In this document: piece after piece, positions 1-12,439 of the stretch
How positions within the stretch are numbered: position 1 is the first letter of the stretch
Layout of the letters: every line of letters starts with the position of its first letter
Assembly: GCF_027409185.1 (NCBI RefSeq)
Contig: NC_084472.1
Coordinates: forward strand, 50,817,927-50,881,926
Origin: Cynocephalus volans
Taxonomy: Eukaryota > Chordata > Mammalia > Dermoptera > Cynocephalidae
Direction of reading: 5' to 3'
Length of the DNA: 64,000 nucleotides
The notes under the pieces: model-generated
What the model was told of the DNA's origin: nothing
What the model saw: the letters and a program-made list of their open reading frames with translations, nothing else
Database searches by the model: none
Translations under genes and position numbers: made by a program

Positions 1-3000
1 TACAATGTAGTGTTTTATTAGAAGAGCATAGCAGGGGCACCTGATTCAGGCTGCGCATGGAGAGTGAGGGTGAGGGAAGAAGTCCTGGAAGCTAAGATAG
101 CTAACCCGAGTCCTGAAACACTGAAGAGTTGTTATCTGAGGAAAGAACTTGTGGAGAGGCATTTTAGACAGAGGAAGCAGCATGTGCCAAAAACAAGGAA
201 GGTTGAGAATGTGGTGTATTCTAGGAACTTAATGCAAACTGTTCAGTATGATGAGAGGGCGGAATGAAGTGGGGATCAGTGCTGATGGACTTCATACCCG
301 TGAACGTATGTCACTCCAAGGGGTTTGGAAGTTCTCAGCAGGCAAGTCCCAGTAGCCAGGGATCAGGCAAGTCCCAGCAGCCAGAGATCAGGCTCCCAAT
401 TTAGTTCTGGCTAAGATAGGCCCAGCGTAATGGAACCGCACCTCTGGGCACAGGACATAAATGACTTCAACTGGTAGAGCCTGGATAAGTCAGGGGATGA
501 CATTTGGTTTTCATCTTAGTAACTACTATGTTGAGAATAATATAGTACTAAGTTGTGTCCCTGAAGATTTCTGTTTAAGCAAAAGAAGTGAGTTGTCTTG
601 ATTTAGTGTTTTGGTTATCTACAATTTCAGCACATTTACTTTAACCAAATGCTTGCCAAGTTTATGTGCAATTGCTTCATCTGCTTGTTGAGAGATCTGT
701 AAAATTAAGAGCATATCTGAAACTTAGATGCTACTTAATGAAATTTTGAAATTTCTATGATGGTTTGGTACTACTTCCATTGTTTTCAACATTTGGTTTA
801 TTAAATAAACTTAAAGACTAAAATTTTGCTACATGGAAAAATTTATTTCCTTTTTTTAAATGGAGAAACAATTAGACTAGTATTAATAAAATATTCCAAG
901 TGAATTTGTGATTGGTTGCTTCTTTGCAAAATTTTAGTAATATCAGAGGGAGAAGCCAGTCCAGTTTTAAGGACACTTGCCAAGGTTATTTCCAAGTTTT
1001 ATGTGCTCTGGGGCTGGAAATTAAGACTGGATATTTTATTGAAGAAATACCTTCTCTCTATCACAGCATGGCTATTGTTCTGTATATTAAGAAGGCTATG
1101 TGTTCTGATAATGTTTTAATAACAAATCATTCTGAATAATTCTAGAAGGTTGTTTTTCCAAAGAAATTTTCTAAATTATACTACCTTGTTACTTTGCTAG
1201 CTTTTCAATTTTATTTCATTAAAGAAATAAATACAGACAATAGTAGCAAATCACAGCAGCATTAAACCCCTTTTTAACACCATATTCTACAAACTTGAAT
1301 GGAGAATAAAATAGAATAGGATATACTAGACAAAACATAGTAAATAGAAAGTATATTGAATACATTGAAACTTGCTTGGGAAATTAAAGAGTAATTCCCA
1401 AATGGAAGTATTTTAGTTGGCAAATTTTCTGAATAGTAAAAAAACAAAACAAAACAACCACAACAACACTAAAAGCATTCACAGCTAACGTATTACTCAG
1501 GAACAGTTTAACAGACTTTCAGAAAGTCTTCTTTGGTGATATCCATCAAAGGAATAGGGTCTCTATTTTTTCTAGAATTTTCTGAGACTGGAGGAGAATG
1601 GCAAATCTGTTAGCTTCTTGCTGAGCCCTCATGGCCTCCTAATCACTAATGTCAAGAGGAGGTAGGATTCTAGAGGACGTCCTCAGGACAAGACGATGTA
1701 ATGAGAGAAGTTTAAGTTATAATCAGGGTAATTGCTTGAAAACATACAAATACATACAGGAGGTTCACTCATTTTATATATTTAGTAAGGATGTCTCCTT
1801 TAATTTTGTAGCAGACGATGCAAGTTTTAACAGAACTCCTCATCAATAATTTTATTTGGACTGGCAATAGGATATTGTTCTGACCAAGAGAAGAAAGCAA
1901 AGACGGAGTGGAGGGGATGAGTTCTGAGCAGGCAGCCCTTCACTTGATCCCTCTGTTTTCATGAAAATTCTTCAGCCATGCTCTTGGGTCTACCAGATGT
2001 CCCCAAGTCCAGAATCTTCTGATTTTGTTGAGGAATGTGGGCTGTGGGAGAGGAGCAGTTTCCCATACCCTGGTGGTCGTGATGGAGAAGGATGGAGGAA
2101 ACCCAGGGATTTAACTGCTCCTTAGAACAACCTAGAACCTCTTGTGTTTTCAGCAACTCCAATTCTCAGTTTTTCTGGGGTTCTGTAGAGCTAATTGGCT
2201 TGCTTTTGTTGGTTTCCCCTTCTACAGGCACCTGGATTTTCACTTTCTCCTCTCTGCAAAGTCAGTTGGTACTTACCCATCTGTTTTTCAAGCTTGCAAT
2301 TTATTATTGACATCTCGTGGGTTACTGTCAGTTCTCTCCTTGGTTCATGCTTTTAATATTTTTTATTTTTGTTTTAGTGGAAACCACTCAGACTGTGTTC
2401 TCTCTCTCTTCCTCTCCCAAAGGAAGAGAAGAATGATCATTAATGGCAAATGGCAGTTTCAGCGAAGCAACACCAGAAGCCAGCTTCATGCGCAGGAGAG
2501 AACGCTGCGCCTCCTCCTAGTGGTTTTCCAGGCTCTACACGTTCAGAGAAACTTCCTTGTAAAGAACTATAGAAATGATCCCCACTGCTAAATTTGACTT
2601 TCTTTAAAAAGAAAAAGAAAAAGATAAAGAAAGAAATAATCCCTGAAAGTATATATAGTCTTTGCTTTTAATAAATTTATTTCTATTTTTTAATCATTTA
2701 CTATCATTTTAGTGGGCTTTTGGAGGAAGCAGAAAGAAATGTAGTGTTCAATCCTCCATATTTAATTAGAAATCTCTAAAGCATTTTTTAAAAATTTCAA
2801 GGTGGTATGAGGGTTATCCCCTTTCTCTTTGCACATAGGATTGCCTCAGGGAGCAGGATTGTACAGAAATGTGTTTCTCATTGATGTAGAATGCAGTTGC
2901 GTGGGCATGTGCAGCAGAAAGTTGGGGTAGGTCCCCAAAAGGCTATTTGCATGATGTTTTGAGGACCTTCTTTAAAGGGATGTCATCCAAAGGGCAGAAC

Positions 3001-3840
3001 AAGCCCCACAGACAAAGTTGGCCCAGTAACAAAGACTTAAATGTTGGAGAAAAGGGGGTTTCTGAGTACAGCAGGAATCTGTCTTTTGAATTTGTTTTCC
3101 AGCCCAGCCTTGCAGGGACTCTTGTGTGAATCTTATTGGGAGAATAGCTAGAAGCCAAAATGGAAAGAGCTAAACTCTGCGAAATACTGGGAATCAGGAG
3201 CACTCATTTGGGAGCCTCCACTAACCCAGTTCAATAAGGAGACCAGCGTATACTCCTAACTCGGCCACCAGATTGGTAACATGAGTCTAGTGGTTAGAGT
3301 TCTGGACTGTAAGCTTTGAGGGTACAGATGATGTATCCCTTGTTTCCTGTTGTGTCTCCAGGATCTAGCACAATAACAGAGAACCAAGACATATTGGTTG
3401 AATAACTGCCTGGCTGCTGGAACTGTTAACTGAAATAGTCCTGCTGTCATAAGAGGTAGGCTTCATGGCAGAGGCAAGAGGAGCACCTAGAAGTGCTGAC
3501 TAGAAGCGGATTCAGCTGGGGCGCTGGAGGCAAGAGGGACGTGCTTTCACACAGCTCCATACCAAGCTTTTGTATAAGACCTCATGGAAGAGGGTCAGGG
3601 CAAGGGGGAAAGAAACTGGGAAACTATCACAGTGGACAGATCTTGTTTGAGGAAGGCCTTCTGGGATCTTCTAGAAATGGTCAAGGGATATTTGTCATGA
3701 AGCTTCAGTTCCTGCAAAAACAGGAGGGAATGAGAGCCCTTGAAATGTGGATTATTAACACGAATGTATTGAACACCCCCATTGATGTAGCCAGGGGAGA
3801 TATAGGTTGCACAGTGATTTGAATTACATTTATGATCCAG
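1..3840. other. Unique intergenic or intronic DNA, no gene seen
   Basis: I see no exon, RNA gene or young repeat here. The longest frame (2142-2591, plus) has no recognisable domain, no Kozak-like start and no similarity I know, so I treat it as chance. About 3300-3410 looks like the 3' end of an old L2 element (text of the kind 'gactgtaagct', then 'ggttgaata'). A short A/AAAG-rich stretch lies near 2605-2640. Confidence 0.5.
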
Positions 3841-4360
3841 GTTGTGGTAGCCAGACCCCAAGATGGCCCCAATAATCCCTGTATCCTGGTATTCATATCC
3901 TGGTGTAGCCCCTCGCAATGTGAATGCAGCTGGCCTGTGTAATCACTAAGATATTGTGGAATCATAGTCTGAGACTTCTAAGCCTAGGTCATAGAAGACA
4001 TTGTGGCTTCTACTTTGCTGCCTCTTTTGGATGAATCACTGTAGAGGAAGCCAGCTGCCATGTTGTGAGGACACTCAAGCAGCCCTATGGAGAGGCTCAT
4101 TTAGCAAGGAACTGAGACCACCTGCCAATAACCAGAGAGAAACCTGGGCCTCCTGCTTTTGGAATCATCCAGCCTTTGGATGACTGTGGCCCCAGTTGAC
4201 ATCCTGACTGCATCCTCATATGAGACCATGAGCTAGAACCACCCAGCTAGGCTATTCCCAAATTCCTGACGCACAGAAATGATGAGATAGTACATGTTTA
4301 TTGCTTTAACCTCCTAAGTTTTAGAGCAATTTTTAATGCAGCCATGATAAGTGATACATA
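3841..4360 (+). repeat. MLT1-type MaLR LTR
   Basis: The stretch reads like an MLT1 LTR from end to end: 'ccaagatggcccc' near the start, 'gaagccagctgccatgttg' in the middle, 'cagaaccacccagcta'-like text (here 'tagaaccacccagctagg') and an AATAAATGTTTATTG-like polyadenylation region near the end. MLT1 LTRs are old mammalian non-autonomous ERVL-MaLR relics. Divergence is considerable. Subfamily not resolved. Confidence 0.75.
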
Positions 4361-4795
4361 GTAAATATGTAAACTATAAAGGTGATTAGGTCCCATGTGA
4401 TGTAAATTTAACAGATAATGCAAGATTCTAATATAGGCTAAATATAGCAATGATGAGAATCCATAAAATATGGACTCTAAAATTATTGTGCAGAAATTCT
4501 TGACTCTGCTTTTGGGACCCCCCCCCCCATGTATCTCAAAGGCTGAATTTTAATTTGCTCAGATATATGAAGTAAATGATTGCCTTTTGTTTTTGGATGG
4601 GGTGGCTGCAAAGAAAACCATGAGTAAAGCAAATAACTCCACAACATGAGATAGTATTAGCACTCTTTACTCGGTGCTATATGAGTGGACGGGACACAAA
4701 GGTGTCCCTATGTGAAAAGTTACTAGGGCTTATCTGTCTGTTCAACACACTTCTCCCCAGCTACACAAGATTTCTTCTTATTTTTAATTATTTTA
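4361..4795. other. Unassigned AT-rich DNA
   Basis: No gene or clear repeat was seen. A run of C (about 4520-4528) and general AT-richness are the only notable points. Confidence 0.4.
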
Positions 4796-4906
4796 TTTTA
4801 TTTTATTTTTGTATTTGTGCAGCTGGCTGGTTCAGGGATCTGAACCTATAACCCTGGTGTTACAAGGCTGGTGCTCTAACCAATTCAGCCAACCGGCCAG
4901 CCCCCC
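4796..4906 (-). repeat. Monomeric tRNA-derived SINE
   Basis: Read on the minus strand, the unit opens with a tRNA-like 5' end ('ggctggccggttggctgaa'), shows an A-box-like block and the B-box-like 'ggttcagatcc', and ends in an A-rich tail made of AAAAT units (plus-strand TTTTA repeats at about 4796-4820). This is the layout of a Pol III tRNA-derived SINE. The anticodon-loop region is tRNA-like but I cannot assign the parent tRNA firmly. No clear target duplication was found. It probably belongs to the same host-specific SINE set as the dimer at 20491. Confidence 0.65.
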
Positions 4907-6440
4907 TAATTTTCTCATTTTTATGGTGTTACACAGTTTGCAAAGGCACTGTCACTCATTTGATTCTTAAAAATTCTTCCAGCCAATCTGTGAATTAAGG
5001 TAGGGAGAGTCTTCTTACTCCCATTTTAAATAGCAGAAAAGAGGCTTTGTCAGCAGCCTCAGCAATCCCGCCTGGTGGGACTTAGATTTTGCACAATCCT
5101 CCTTCATGGGATTTAGTAGTCTGAGCATAACTGTTGGAGGCTGCCCTGTCCCCTAAGTCTCACTTGTGGCCACTTAGAATTTGTACCCAAGCCCCTGGGT
5201 ACCACCTACTCCTTAGGTACCCTTTTTACCCTTTGTTGATGGCCCTGTTTACTCTCCTTATCTCCCCATGTTACATCATCCTTACTCCTGAATGTCAGCT
5301 GGTTTCCTCCGTCTAGGAGCACAGCCTCCCTGCTTTCCTTCACATGTACCTCCTCTGTCTCCAAGACTGTTAATCTCTCTCTGTAGCCTTGAACATAGAG
5401 GCTCTCTGTTGGACCATCACAATTTATTCATTTATACTCTTATCAGCACCTCACTGAGCATCTGCTCCATTCACGTCATCCTGTGAAGTACTGAGAGGGA
5501 TGTCATGAGCCCAAGATAAGATGCCTCCCCTTGAGAAGAGAAAGTCCTATAGGGAGACCAGATGTATGTAATATTTCTGTGTTAAGGCTGGGAGTAATGA
5601 GTGTTATAGGGTCTTCCAAGCAATACAGTGAAGGAGGATTTGGGCATTTTTAGATGCAAAAATTAGGGAATGCATCATGGATGTGGGAACACTTGACCTA
5701 GGCTCTGAGGAATGAAGAGGGTTTTGTTAAGTGAAAATGGTGGGGATGTGGGAGGCTCAGAAACTGGCAGTGGCATTTAGATGGATGGGAATGGCAAGGG
5801 AGAAGCAAGGGGAAGGCAAGAACTTGGGAAGGGTACTGCGTGGCTAGAGAATAAGCTCAGACTAGAGGTGTGTTCAGGGTGCAGCATGGAAAGAGCACAG
5901 GGTTTAGAAGAACAAGGTCTGGGTTTGATCAAGGTCTGATTCGGCCACAAAAGGGCTTCATTTTATCTGTAAAGTGAGTTGTGAGGGTAAAATCAGAATA
6001 AGGTGGGTGAAAGTATCAGGGAAGTGTTGGTACCAGGCCAACAGTCCGTGTAAGTAAAATGCAGGAGAATAACGGGAAATTGGGTTGAAAAGACGGGCTG
6101 AGGTCATGTTACCGAAAGCCTTGCATGTCAGGTTGAGAAGTCTTAGACAGTGGAGAGCTGTTGATAACCAAAGTGAGAATTTGTGAGGATTTCAATGGCA
6201 CAGGCACGCAAGATGGTTTGTGGGAGTAGAATTTGGAGGGAGAACTATTACCAAGGTGATTGTAATAAATTACCTGTGAAATTATAAATACCTAAACTAG
6301 TTTGGTGAAAGTGGAATGAAAAGAAGGAACAGATGCTCAAAGACACTATAAGGGAAGAGTCAGGAAAACTTGGAAACACCCAGGATTCTTCTTTGATTTG
6401 CTTTTGTGTTTAGGCAGAGGCTGAGGAATAGAACAACAGG
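4907..6440. other. Unique DNA with weak L2 and MIR relics
   Basis: No gene seen. About 5430-5740 resembles an L2 3' region, with a 'ttattcattta...gcacctcactgagcatc' start and a later 'gagaagagaaagtcctatagg' block. About 5880-6000 resembles a plus-strand MIR ('gaaagagcacagggtttag', 'cattttatctgtaaagtg'). Both are old and diverged. Confidence 0.4.
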
Positions 6441-6449
6441 CCGAGTTGG

Positions 6450-6716
6450 AAACCACAACAAACATTTATTGAGCAGCTACCACGTGTAGGACACGGTCCT
6501 AATCACTTATCAGTGCACAATCACATTGAATCCCTCGCACCAGCCCAAGGAGGTGGATACTAGTATAGCTGCCTGCCATTTTACAGATAAGGACACTGAG
6601 GCTTACAGAGGTTAAGAATGTTGTCCAAAGTCACACCCCTAGTTAATGGTAGAGTCAGGATTTTAATCCAGGTCTGCCTGTCTTTAAAGTCCATGCTGTT
6701 AACCACTATACTACGA
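6450..6716 (-). repeat. MIR SINE
   Basis: The plus strand holds the reverse complement of the MIR core in order: 'aacatttattgagc', 'cattttacagataaggaca', 'ctgaggcttacagaggtta', and the tRNA-like end 'tgttaaccactatacta'. This is an old mammal-wide tRNA-derived SINE, nearly full length. Confidence 0.8.
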
Positions 6717-7572
6717 CCCAATGCAAAGCCAATTAATAATTATACTTGCATTTACTTAACATTGACCTTATGATATATGCTTTATCAATTGTGGGGAATT
6801 TGGGGACTAAAGATCACCCTTCTTCTACTTCCAGAGTTCAGTATGAGAAGGAATACATTTAAAAGTTATTATTAAAAGGCAGACAAAAACACTGACTTTT
6901 TAATAAGATGCAAGTGCAAAGTAATCCCCCAAATATACAATGTCTGGTAAACGGAGGCTTCCTATCTTTTGTGTCAAATTTAAGCTTTAAGACATGCTCA
7001 GAAGTTTGCCTTCAGGGAGAAAAGGCTTGGCCGAGAAGACTCAGTTTATTGAGTCGGTCTGCATAGTTTGCCCAGCCTGGAGGAGCAGGGAGAATGACCA
7101 CCTGGCCCCTGCCCCCTCAGTGTTGGTGAGGTCCTGCTGAAGTGGGATTAGGACAACAGGCTTTGCTTTTCATACTGATGCACGGGGCAGGCAAGGAATA
7201 AAACAGAGGGAGGATCCCTGTCCTGTTTTTGAATCACCTAAAGGACCCCTCAGCAAGTGGTTTGGGCTCGATGTATTCCTGGTAGAAACCAGGGAAAGAC
7301 TGTTTGAAGCCCACCATTGGGGGCAGGGGAAGAGGTACAGATTAAAAGTCTTTATCCAGGATTCGTACTGATATGCAACATACTGAGAACTCTATCTCCT
7401 TCCAAAATTCAGGACTGACCAGCCTACCCTGCCTGGACCAGAGAGCCACTCTGCTGCCCCCCACATTTGGGAAGGAATCAACACTGGAAGCATTTATTTC
7501 TCCACCATCCCTCACTCCATGTTCCACAGAACCTCCTTTCTAGAAACTTCACAGGTATTCTTCTAACAATCT
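6717..7572. other. Unique DNA, no gene seen
   Basis: No exon, repeat or structured element could be supported here. The frame at 7342-7527 on the minus strand is short and featureless. Confidence 0.4.
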
Positions 7573-7604
7573 ATGAGGGTACTTCAAAAATTCATGGAAA
7601 AATA
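7573..7604 (+). repeat. Mariner-like MITE terminal repeat, single end
   Basis: The stretch 'gggtacttcaaaaattcatg' followed by an A run matches the terminal inverted repeat I know from small mammalian mariner-type MITEs. A similar inverted copy lies at 9741-9766, about 2.1 kb away, with other repeats between. Confidence 0.45.
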
Positions 7605-7618
7605 GAATTAGAAGACAA

Positions 7619-7945
7619 CACAAGAGTCCCACCTCCCTATCTCCAGGGAGGAGAAAGGGACTGAAGGTTAAACTGATCACCAGTGACCATGATTTAATCA
7701 ATCATGCCTATGTAATGAAGCCTTCATAAAAACTTGAGATGCCTGGGTTTGGAGAGCTTCTGGATGGTTGAATACATGGAGTTCTTGGAGGGTGGTTCAC
7801 CCAGGGAGGGCATGGAAGCTCCACACCCCTTCTGCCATACATTATCCTATGCATGTCTTCATCTGGCTGTTTATCTTAAAGAGAAAATGTATATCTTGAA
7901 GATCAGTGTATATTACATTGCTTTCTGCCATTTGATATTATGAAC
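7619..7945 (+). repeat. ERVL-type LTR fragment (family unresolved)
   Basis: The text 'caatcatgcctatgtaatga', 'agccttcataaaaac' (a TATA-like block), 'ggagagcttctgga' and 'cccttctgccatac' follows the order of an old mammalian LTR I recognise in outline but cannot name safely. The 3' end is unclear. Confidence 0.45.
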
Positions 7946-8000
7946 AAACAAAAAACCCTGTAGTTGTATCTAATAACAGACCATCACAATATGTGAAGCA

Positions 8001-8351
8001 GAGCTTGGAGAAAATTATGTTAAGTAAAATAAGCCAGGCACAGAAAGAAAAATACCGCATGCCCTCACTCATAAGTGGAAGCTAAGAAAGAAAGAAAGAA
8101 AAAGAAAGACTACAATAAAACATTGAACCTTCAGAAGAAGAGAACAGACCTGTAGTTACTAGAGGTGGGTGATGGGGAGGGAGAGGAGAGTTGGGAGAAA
8201 TTGGGTAAGGGGAACAAAGAATAATTATGATTTGTAATGATGAACATGTTAACAATATTGGTTTGATCATCACATTATATACACAAATACTGATAGTCAA
8301 CTCTGTGCCGTGTGAATACGTATAATCAATTATGTTTCAACTTTTAAAAAA
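8001..8351 (+). mobile_element. 5'-truncated L1 3' end nested in older L1
   Basis: Begins in the L1 ORF2 tail and 3' UTR ('ataagccaggcacagaaag', 'ctcactcataagtggaag') and ends in an A-rich tail. It is flanked by a 10-bp duplication, atgtgaagca, at 7991-8000 and 8352-8361. The sequence after the second copy continues L1 ORF2, so this is an L1-in-L1 insertion. Confidence 0.75.
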
Positions 8352-9700
8352 ATGTGAAGCAAAAACTGATAGAATTGAAAAGAAAAACAGACATTCCTAC
8401 AATAATGGTTGGAGACTTTAATGCCCTATCTTCAATAATGGATAGAACACCCAGACAGAAGGTAAGTAGATCGAGGACTTGAACACCACAATAAACCAAC
8501 TAGATCTAACAGACAAATACAGAACACTCTCTCCAACAACAGCACACACATTCTTCTCAAGTGCACATGGGACATTCTCCAGGATGGACTATATATTAGA
8601 CCACAAATTAAGTCTTAATAGCTTAACAAAGATAGATATCATACAAAGTATCTTCTCTGACCAAAATGGGATAAAGTTAAAAATGCATAATAGAAGGAAA
8701 ACTAGAAAATTCACTTTTTACTGAAAGTTAGCAACACACTCTTAAACAACCAGTACATCAAAGAAGATATTACAAAGGAAATCAGAAAATATCCTGAAAC
8801 AAATGAAAATGAAAACAGAATATACCATTACTTACAGGATGCAGTGAAAGCAGTGTTAATGAGGGAAATTAATAGCTATAAATGCTTTCACTAAAAAAGA
8901 TCTCAAATCAACAACCTAATTTTACAACTTCAGTAACAAGAAAAAGAACAAACTAAACCCAAAGCTAGTAGAAGGAAGGAAATAAGGAAGATTAGAGCAG
9001 AGATAAATGAAATAGAAAATAGAAAAATGACAGAAAAACTCAATAAACCCAAAAGTTGGTTCTTCAAAAAGATCAACAAATTGGCAAAACTTTATCTTAA
9101 TGGACTAAAAAAAAAGAGAAGACTCAAATTGCTAAAATCAGAAATGAAAGTGGGGATATTACTACTGATACTACAGAAATAAAAATAATTATAAGAGAGT
9201 ACTATAAACAACTGTACACTGGCAAATTGGATAACCTAAATGAACAAATTTCTAGGAACCCAAAACCTACCCTGACTGAATCACGAAGAAATAGAAATTC
9301 TAAGTAGACTATAACTAGTAAGGAGACTGAAAGTAATAAATTTCAATCTCCTTACTAGTTACAATCCATTAAAAAAAAATCTGACAAGAAGAAAAGTCCT
9401 GGGCCTAAGGGCTTCATGGGTGCATTTTTACCAAGCATTTAAAGAAGAACTAACACCAATCCTTCTCAAACTTTTCCAAAAAAATTGAAGAGGTGAGAGA
9501 GCACTTCCTAATTCATTCTATGAGGCCAGCATTGCCCTAAAACTGAAGACAAAGACATTACAAAAGAAACAAAACAAAACAAAACAAAACAAAAAACGCA
9601 TAAACTAATATTCCTTATGAACGCTGACATAAAAATTCAGAAACTAGAATAATGGTCACCATCATTGTAGTTCATTGAAAGAATATTGAATTCTGATTTT
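8352..9700 (+). mobile_element. Degenerate L1 ORF2 fragment
   Basis: The plus strand carries L1 ORF2 endonuclease-end and early reverse-transcriptase sequence. The frame 8479-8724 shows L1-like text such as 'NTTINQLDLTDKYRTL' and 'GTFSRMDYILDHK', then stops and indels. Later text ('agtcctgggcctaagggctt', 'catgggtgcatttttaccaa') is the ORF2 segment before the RT core. A pentanucleotide AAAAC array sits at about 9565-9596. The older element probably starts just before 7991, upstream of the nested L1. Confidence 0.75.
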
Positions 9701-9740
9701 TCTATTCAATATATTCCCTCTCTTAAAACAAAATAGAAAT

Positions 9741-9766
9741 CTTTCCATGAACTTTTAAAAATATCC
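9741..9766 (-). repeat. Mariner-like MITE terminal repeat, second end
   Basis: The reverse complement reads roughly as the end at 7573 ('ttcatggaaag' shared core). It may be the other end of one MITE split by later insertions, or an independent remnant. Confidence 0.35.
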
Positions 9767-9769
9767 TAT

Positions 9770-10162
9770 TGCATTAGTCAGTTTTCTGTTGCTTGTAATG
9801 GAATACCTGATACTGGGTAATTTATAAGGGAACAGAATTTATTTCTTACAGTGTTGGAGGCTGGGAAGCCCAAGGTCCAGGGGCCACGTCTAGTGAGGGC
9901 CTTCTTGGTGTGGACTCTCTACAGAGTCCTGCGGTTATGCATGATATCACATACTGAGAATGGCAAGAGCACTTTCACGTGCTCTACTTATAAAGCCACC
10001 AGTCCACACCCACGATAACCCATTAATCCATTCACCCATTAATGGATTAATCCTGCCTTTGTGATCCAATTACCTCCTAAAGGCCCCACCTTTCAACATT
10101 GCCACACTGGGGATCAATCTTCCACATGAGCTTTGTAGGGGCCAAACACTCAACCCATATCA
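9770..10162 (-). repeat. MST-type MaLR solo LTR
   Basis: On the minus strand the LTR runs from 'tgatatgggttgagtg' through 'ggtggggcctttaggagg', 'gtggactggtggctttataa' (TATA region), 'ttgggcttcccagcctcc' and 'aaataaattctgt' (polyadenylation signal) to 'aactgactaatgca'. This is the full order of an MST LTR. Length of 393 bp fits the family. No internal region is attached. Confidence 0.85.
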
Positions 10163-12439
10163 CCCCATATTGTGTCTATGTATTATTTCAACAAGCCAGC
10201 TAGGAAGGTATTTTTATAATCATCTTCATGACTTTATGGAGAAACTGAAGCACGGAGAACTTAGTGATTGGCACAAGACACAGAGGAAGCAAATGGTAGA
10301 GCTGGAGTTCCAGCCTAGGTGGGTCTGGTTTCCAAGCTCACACTCTTTCTCCTCTCCCAGTGGGCCTTCCATCACGTGCTGCTGTGCATAGAGCTGGACT
10401 CTACGCTGCGTGCTTCGCCTGTAGTAGCTACAAACTTCACCACAAATCCTGTACTATCATTCTCATGTTATAGTTGAGGAAAACTGTTCACTCAGGATAA
10501 GTTACTTAAGGACAGGCAGCTAATGAAGGATACAGTCAGAGTTTGAAAGTGGTTGTGTTTAACCCTAGGCCTATGAATTTCCAATTTACCAACATTTTGA
10601 TGGTCTTTCATTACCATTATAATAATATTTTAGACATGTTTGTAGTATGCCTGATAGTTTATATTTGTGTATCTATATAGTTACGTGTAGATCTATCATC
10701 TGTCTATATTTATCCTGCTTTTAAATGATGTAACTTTTGTTATGTGACTTTTTTAGTTGTTATTTGAACAAAATATAGACTAATTCTTATTTTGCTCAAA
10801 CTATTTAGATAAAATTATAGCCTTCTACTTTAATATTATAAGCTTTATTGCCATCATAGAATCATAATATGGATTGGAGTCTTGGAATGACTATGGGTAT
10901 GTCCCCATGATCCTGAGTAGAAAGTACTCAAACTAGTCCACATAATTACCTTTTCTGGGGAGATTACAGCTAAAATTGCTGCAATGAGGACACATTGTTC
11001 ATAAATTAAAACCTGTGTAATGGAGAGCAAGCTACTTTTACGGAGTTTAGTGCTTCAGCAAAATTTCACAAAGGATAGAGCTGAATAACCAAAATGATCC
11101 TCACGAATATGTGAAACCCTCTGCATACACCTGGTACTCAGTTTTAACAATGAATTCATCCACTGTCCTGACTGTAAAGTCCCGATGAAGGGACATTCTC
11201 TATCAGAGTTTCTTATAGTCATCTTCCTTTATGCTTCATATTTTAATGGCATCACAGCCTTGTTCTAACCATAACTTTTTGATTCTCAAGACATTTCCTT
11301 AGAGCAAGTGTCAATTACTGTGTACTGAAGCTTAAGTTAGCTGAAAATTAAATTAACTTTATATGAGGTGAAGTAACGTGTGTAAGATAGTGTAGGACAA
11401 GCACAACAAATTAGAGGTTTCTTGACACATAGGGATGTAAAAATTTCTTCCTGGTATATTCCATTTTATATGGTATTTATGCTAAAAAGTCTGTTAACCA
11501 GAAGAAAATATATATTACATAAAGGAAAAACAGTCATTATCAAGTGATATACTCCAAAGGAAATCTGCCAGGTAATATAATTTCTTGTGATAGAAATTTT
11601 CCAGAAGGCAATTCACTTATTGAAGCTATTGTCTTTGTAAAATTATGATTATGGAGAAAAAAAGCTGTCGTCTGTCTCCTGCCTCCCAAATTCTTAATAG
11701 AAGTGAAGACTTTCTCTGTCTGTTCTGACCACTTACCCATATTCATTTGCTAGTGGCAAAGACCAAAGCGAGGAGGTCAGAATGTCAAGGACAACAAAGT
11801 GGGACCATAAAGACAGGCTTTCAGGTTCCAGTGGAGTGGCTAGCGACCCCATAGACATTCCATGGGCAAAGTACAGTAAAGGGTCTTGGAACACATGAGT
11901 ACCTACAGTTAGATCTCTGCTTTTCCAACTTTTCCTTCTAGAAGGCAAGATTCTTTTCCTTTCCATGAGGGCTAAGGATCTTTATCCTATATAAGGGATA
12001 TGCAATTTAAAATTAGACTAAAACTTTCAATACTAATAAATAATCACATACTGGATTACATACTGGATTACAAATCTGGAGACTTCTTTAGCTCAATGGC
12101 AGCTTTTCTGACAGAAGAAAGAGAACCTCATAACGTTGTATAGGTTACAGGTGACCCCAGGGCCAACCACAAATTGTCCTAAGGTCTATTACTGGCTCCA
12201 TTGCCACTGAGCAGCTGTGTGACCTCAAGGAAGTCACTTAACCTCCTGCTCTTCATTTTCCTCACATGTGTAAAGATAAACATAGCTTAAATGGTTTCTA
12301 AATCTCTTAATCTCAACAAATTTATAATCCTAATTGTAAATCCTTGAGTGGATGATGATATAAGAAAATATGGATAAGAATAACTTTAATATAAAACAGT
12401 ATAAAGGTACGTGAATACATGAGACAAATGAAGTGTAGA
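10163..12439. other. Unique DNA with MIR relics
   Basis: About 10190-10350 is a diverged minus-strand MIR ('tatggagaaactgaagcacg', 'tggtagagctggagttcc'). About 10440-10580 may be a second, weaker one. About 12190-12290 is a plus-strand MIR ('gcagctgtgtgacctcaagg', 'cattttcctcacatgtgtaa'). No gene was seen. The three minus-strand frames at 11540-11966 show no domain. Confidence 0.5.

Noticed and set aside
2142..2591. 149-codon frame on the plus strand
   Set aside because: Longest frame outside the provirus, but with no domain, no repeat pattern of a protein and no exon signals. In 64 kb of AT-rich DNA a frame of this size can arise by chance.
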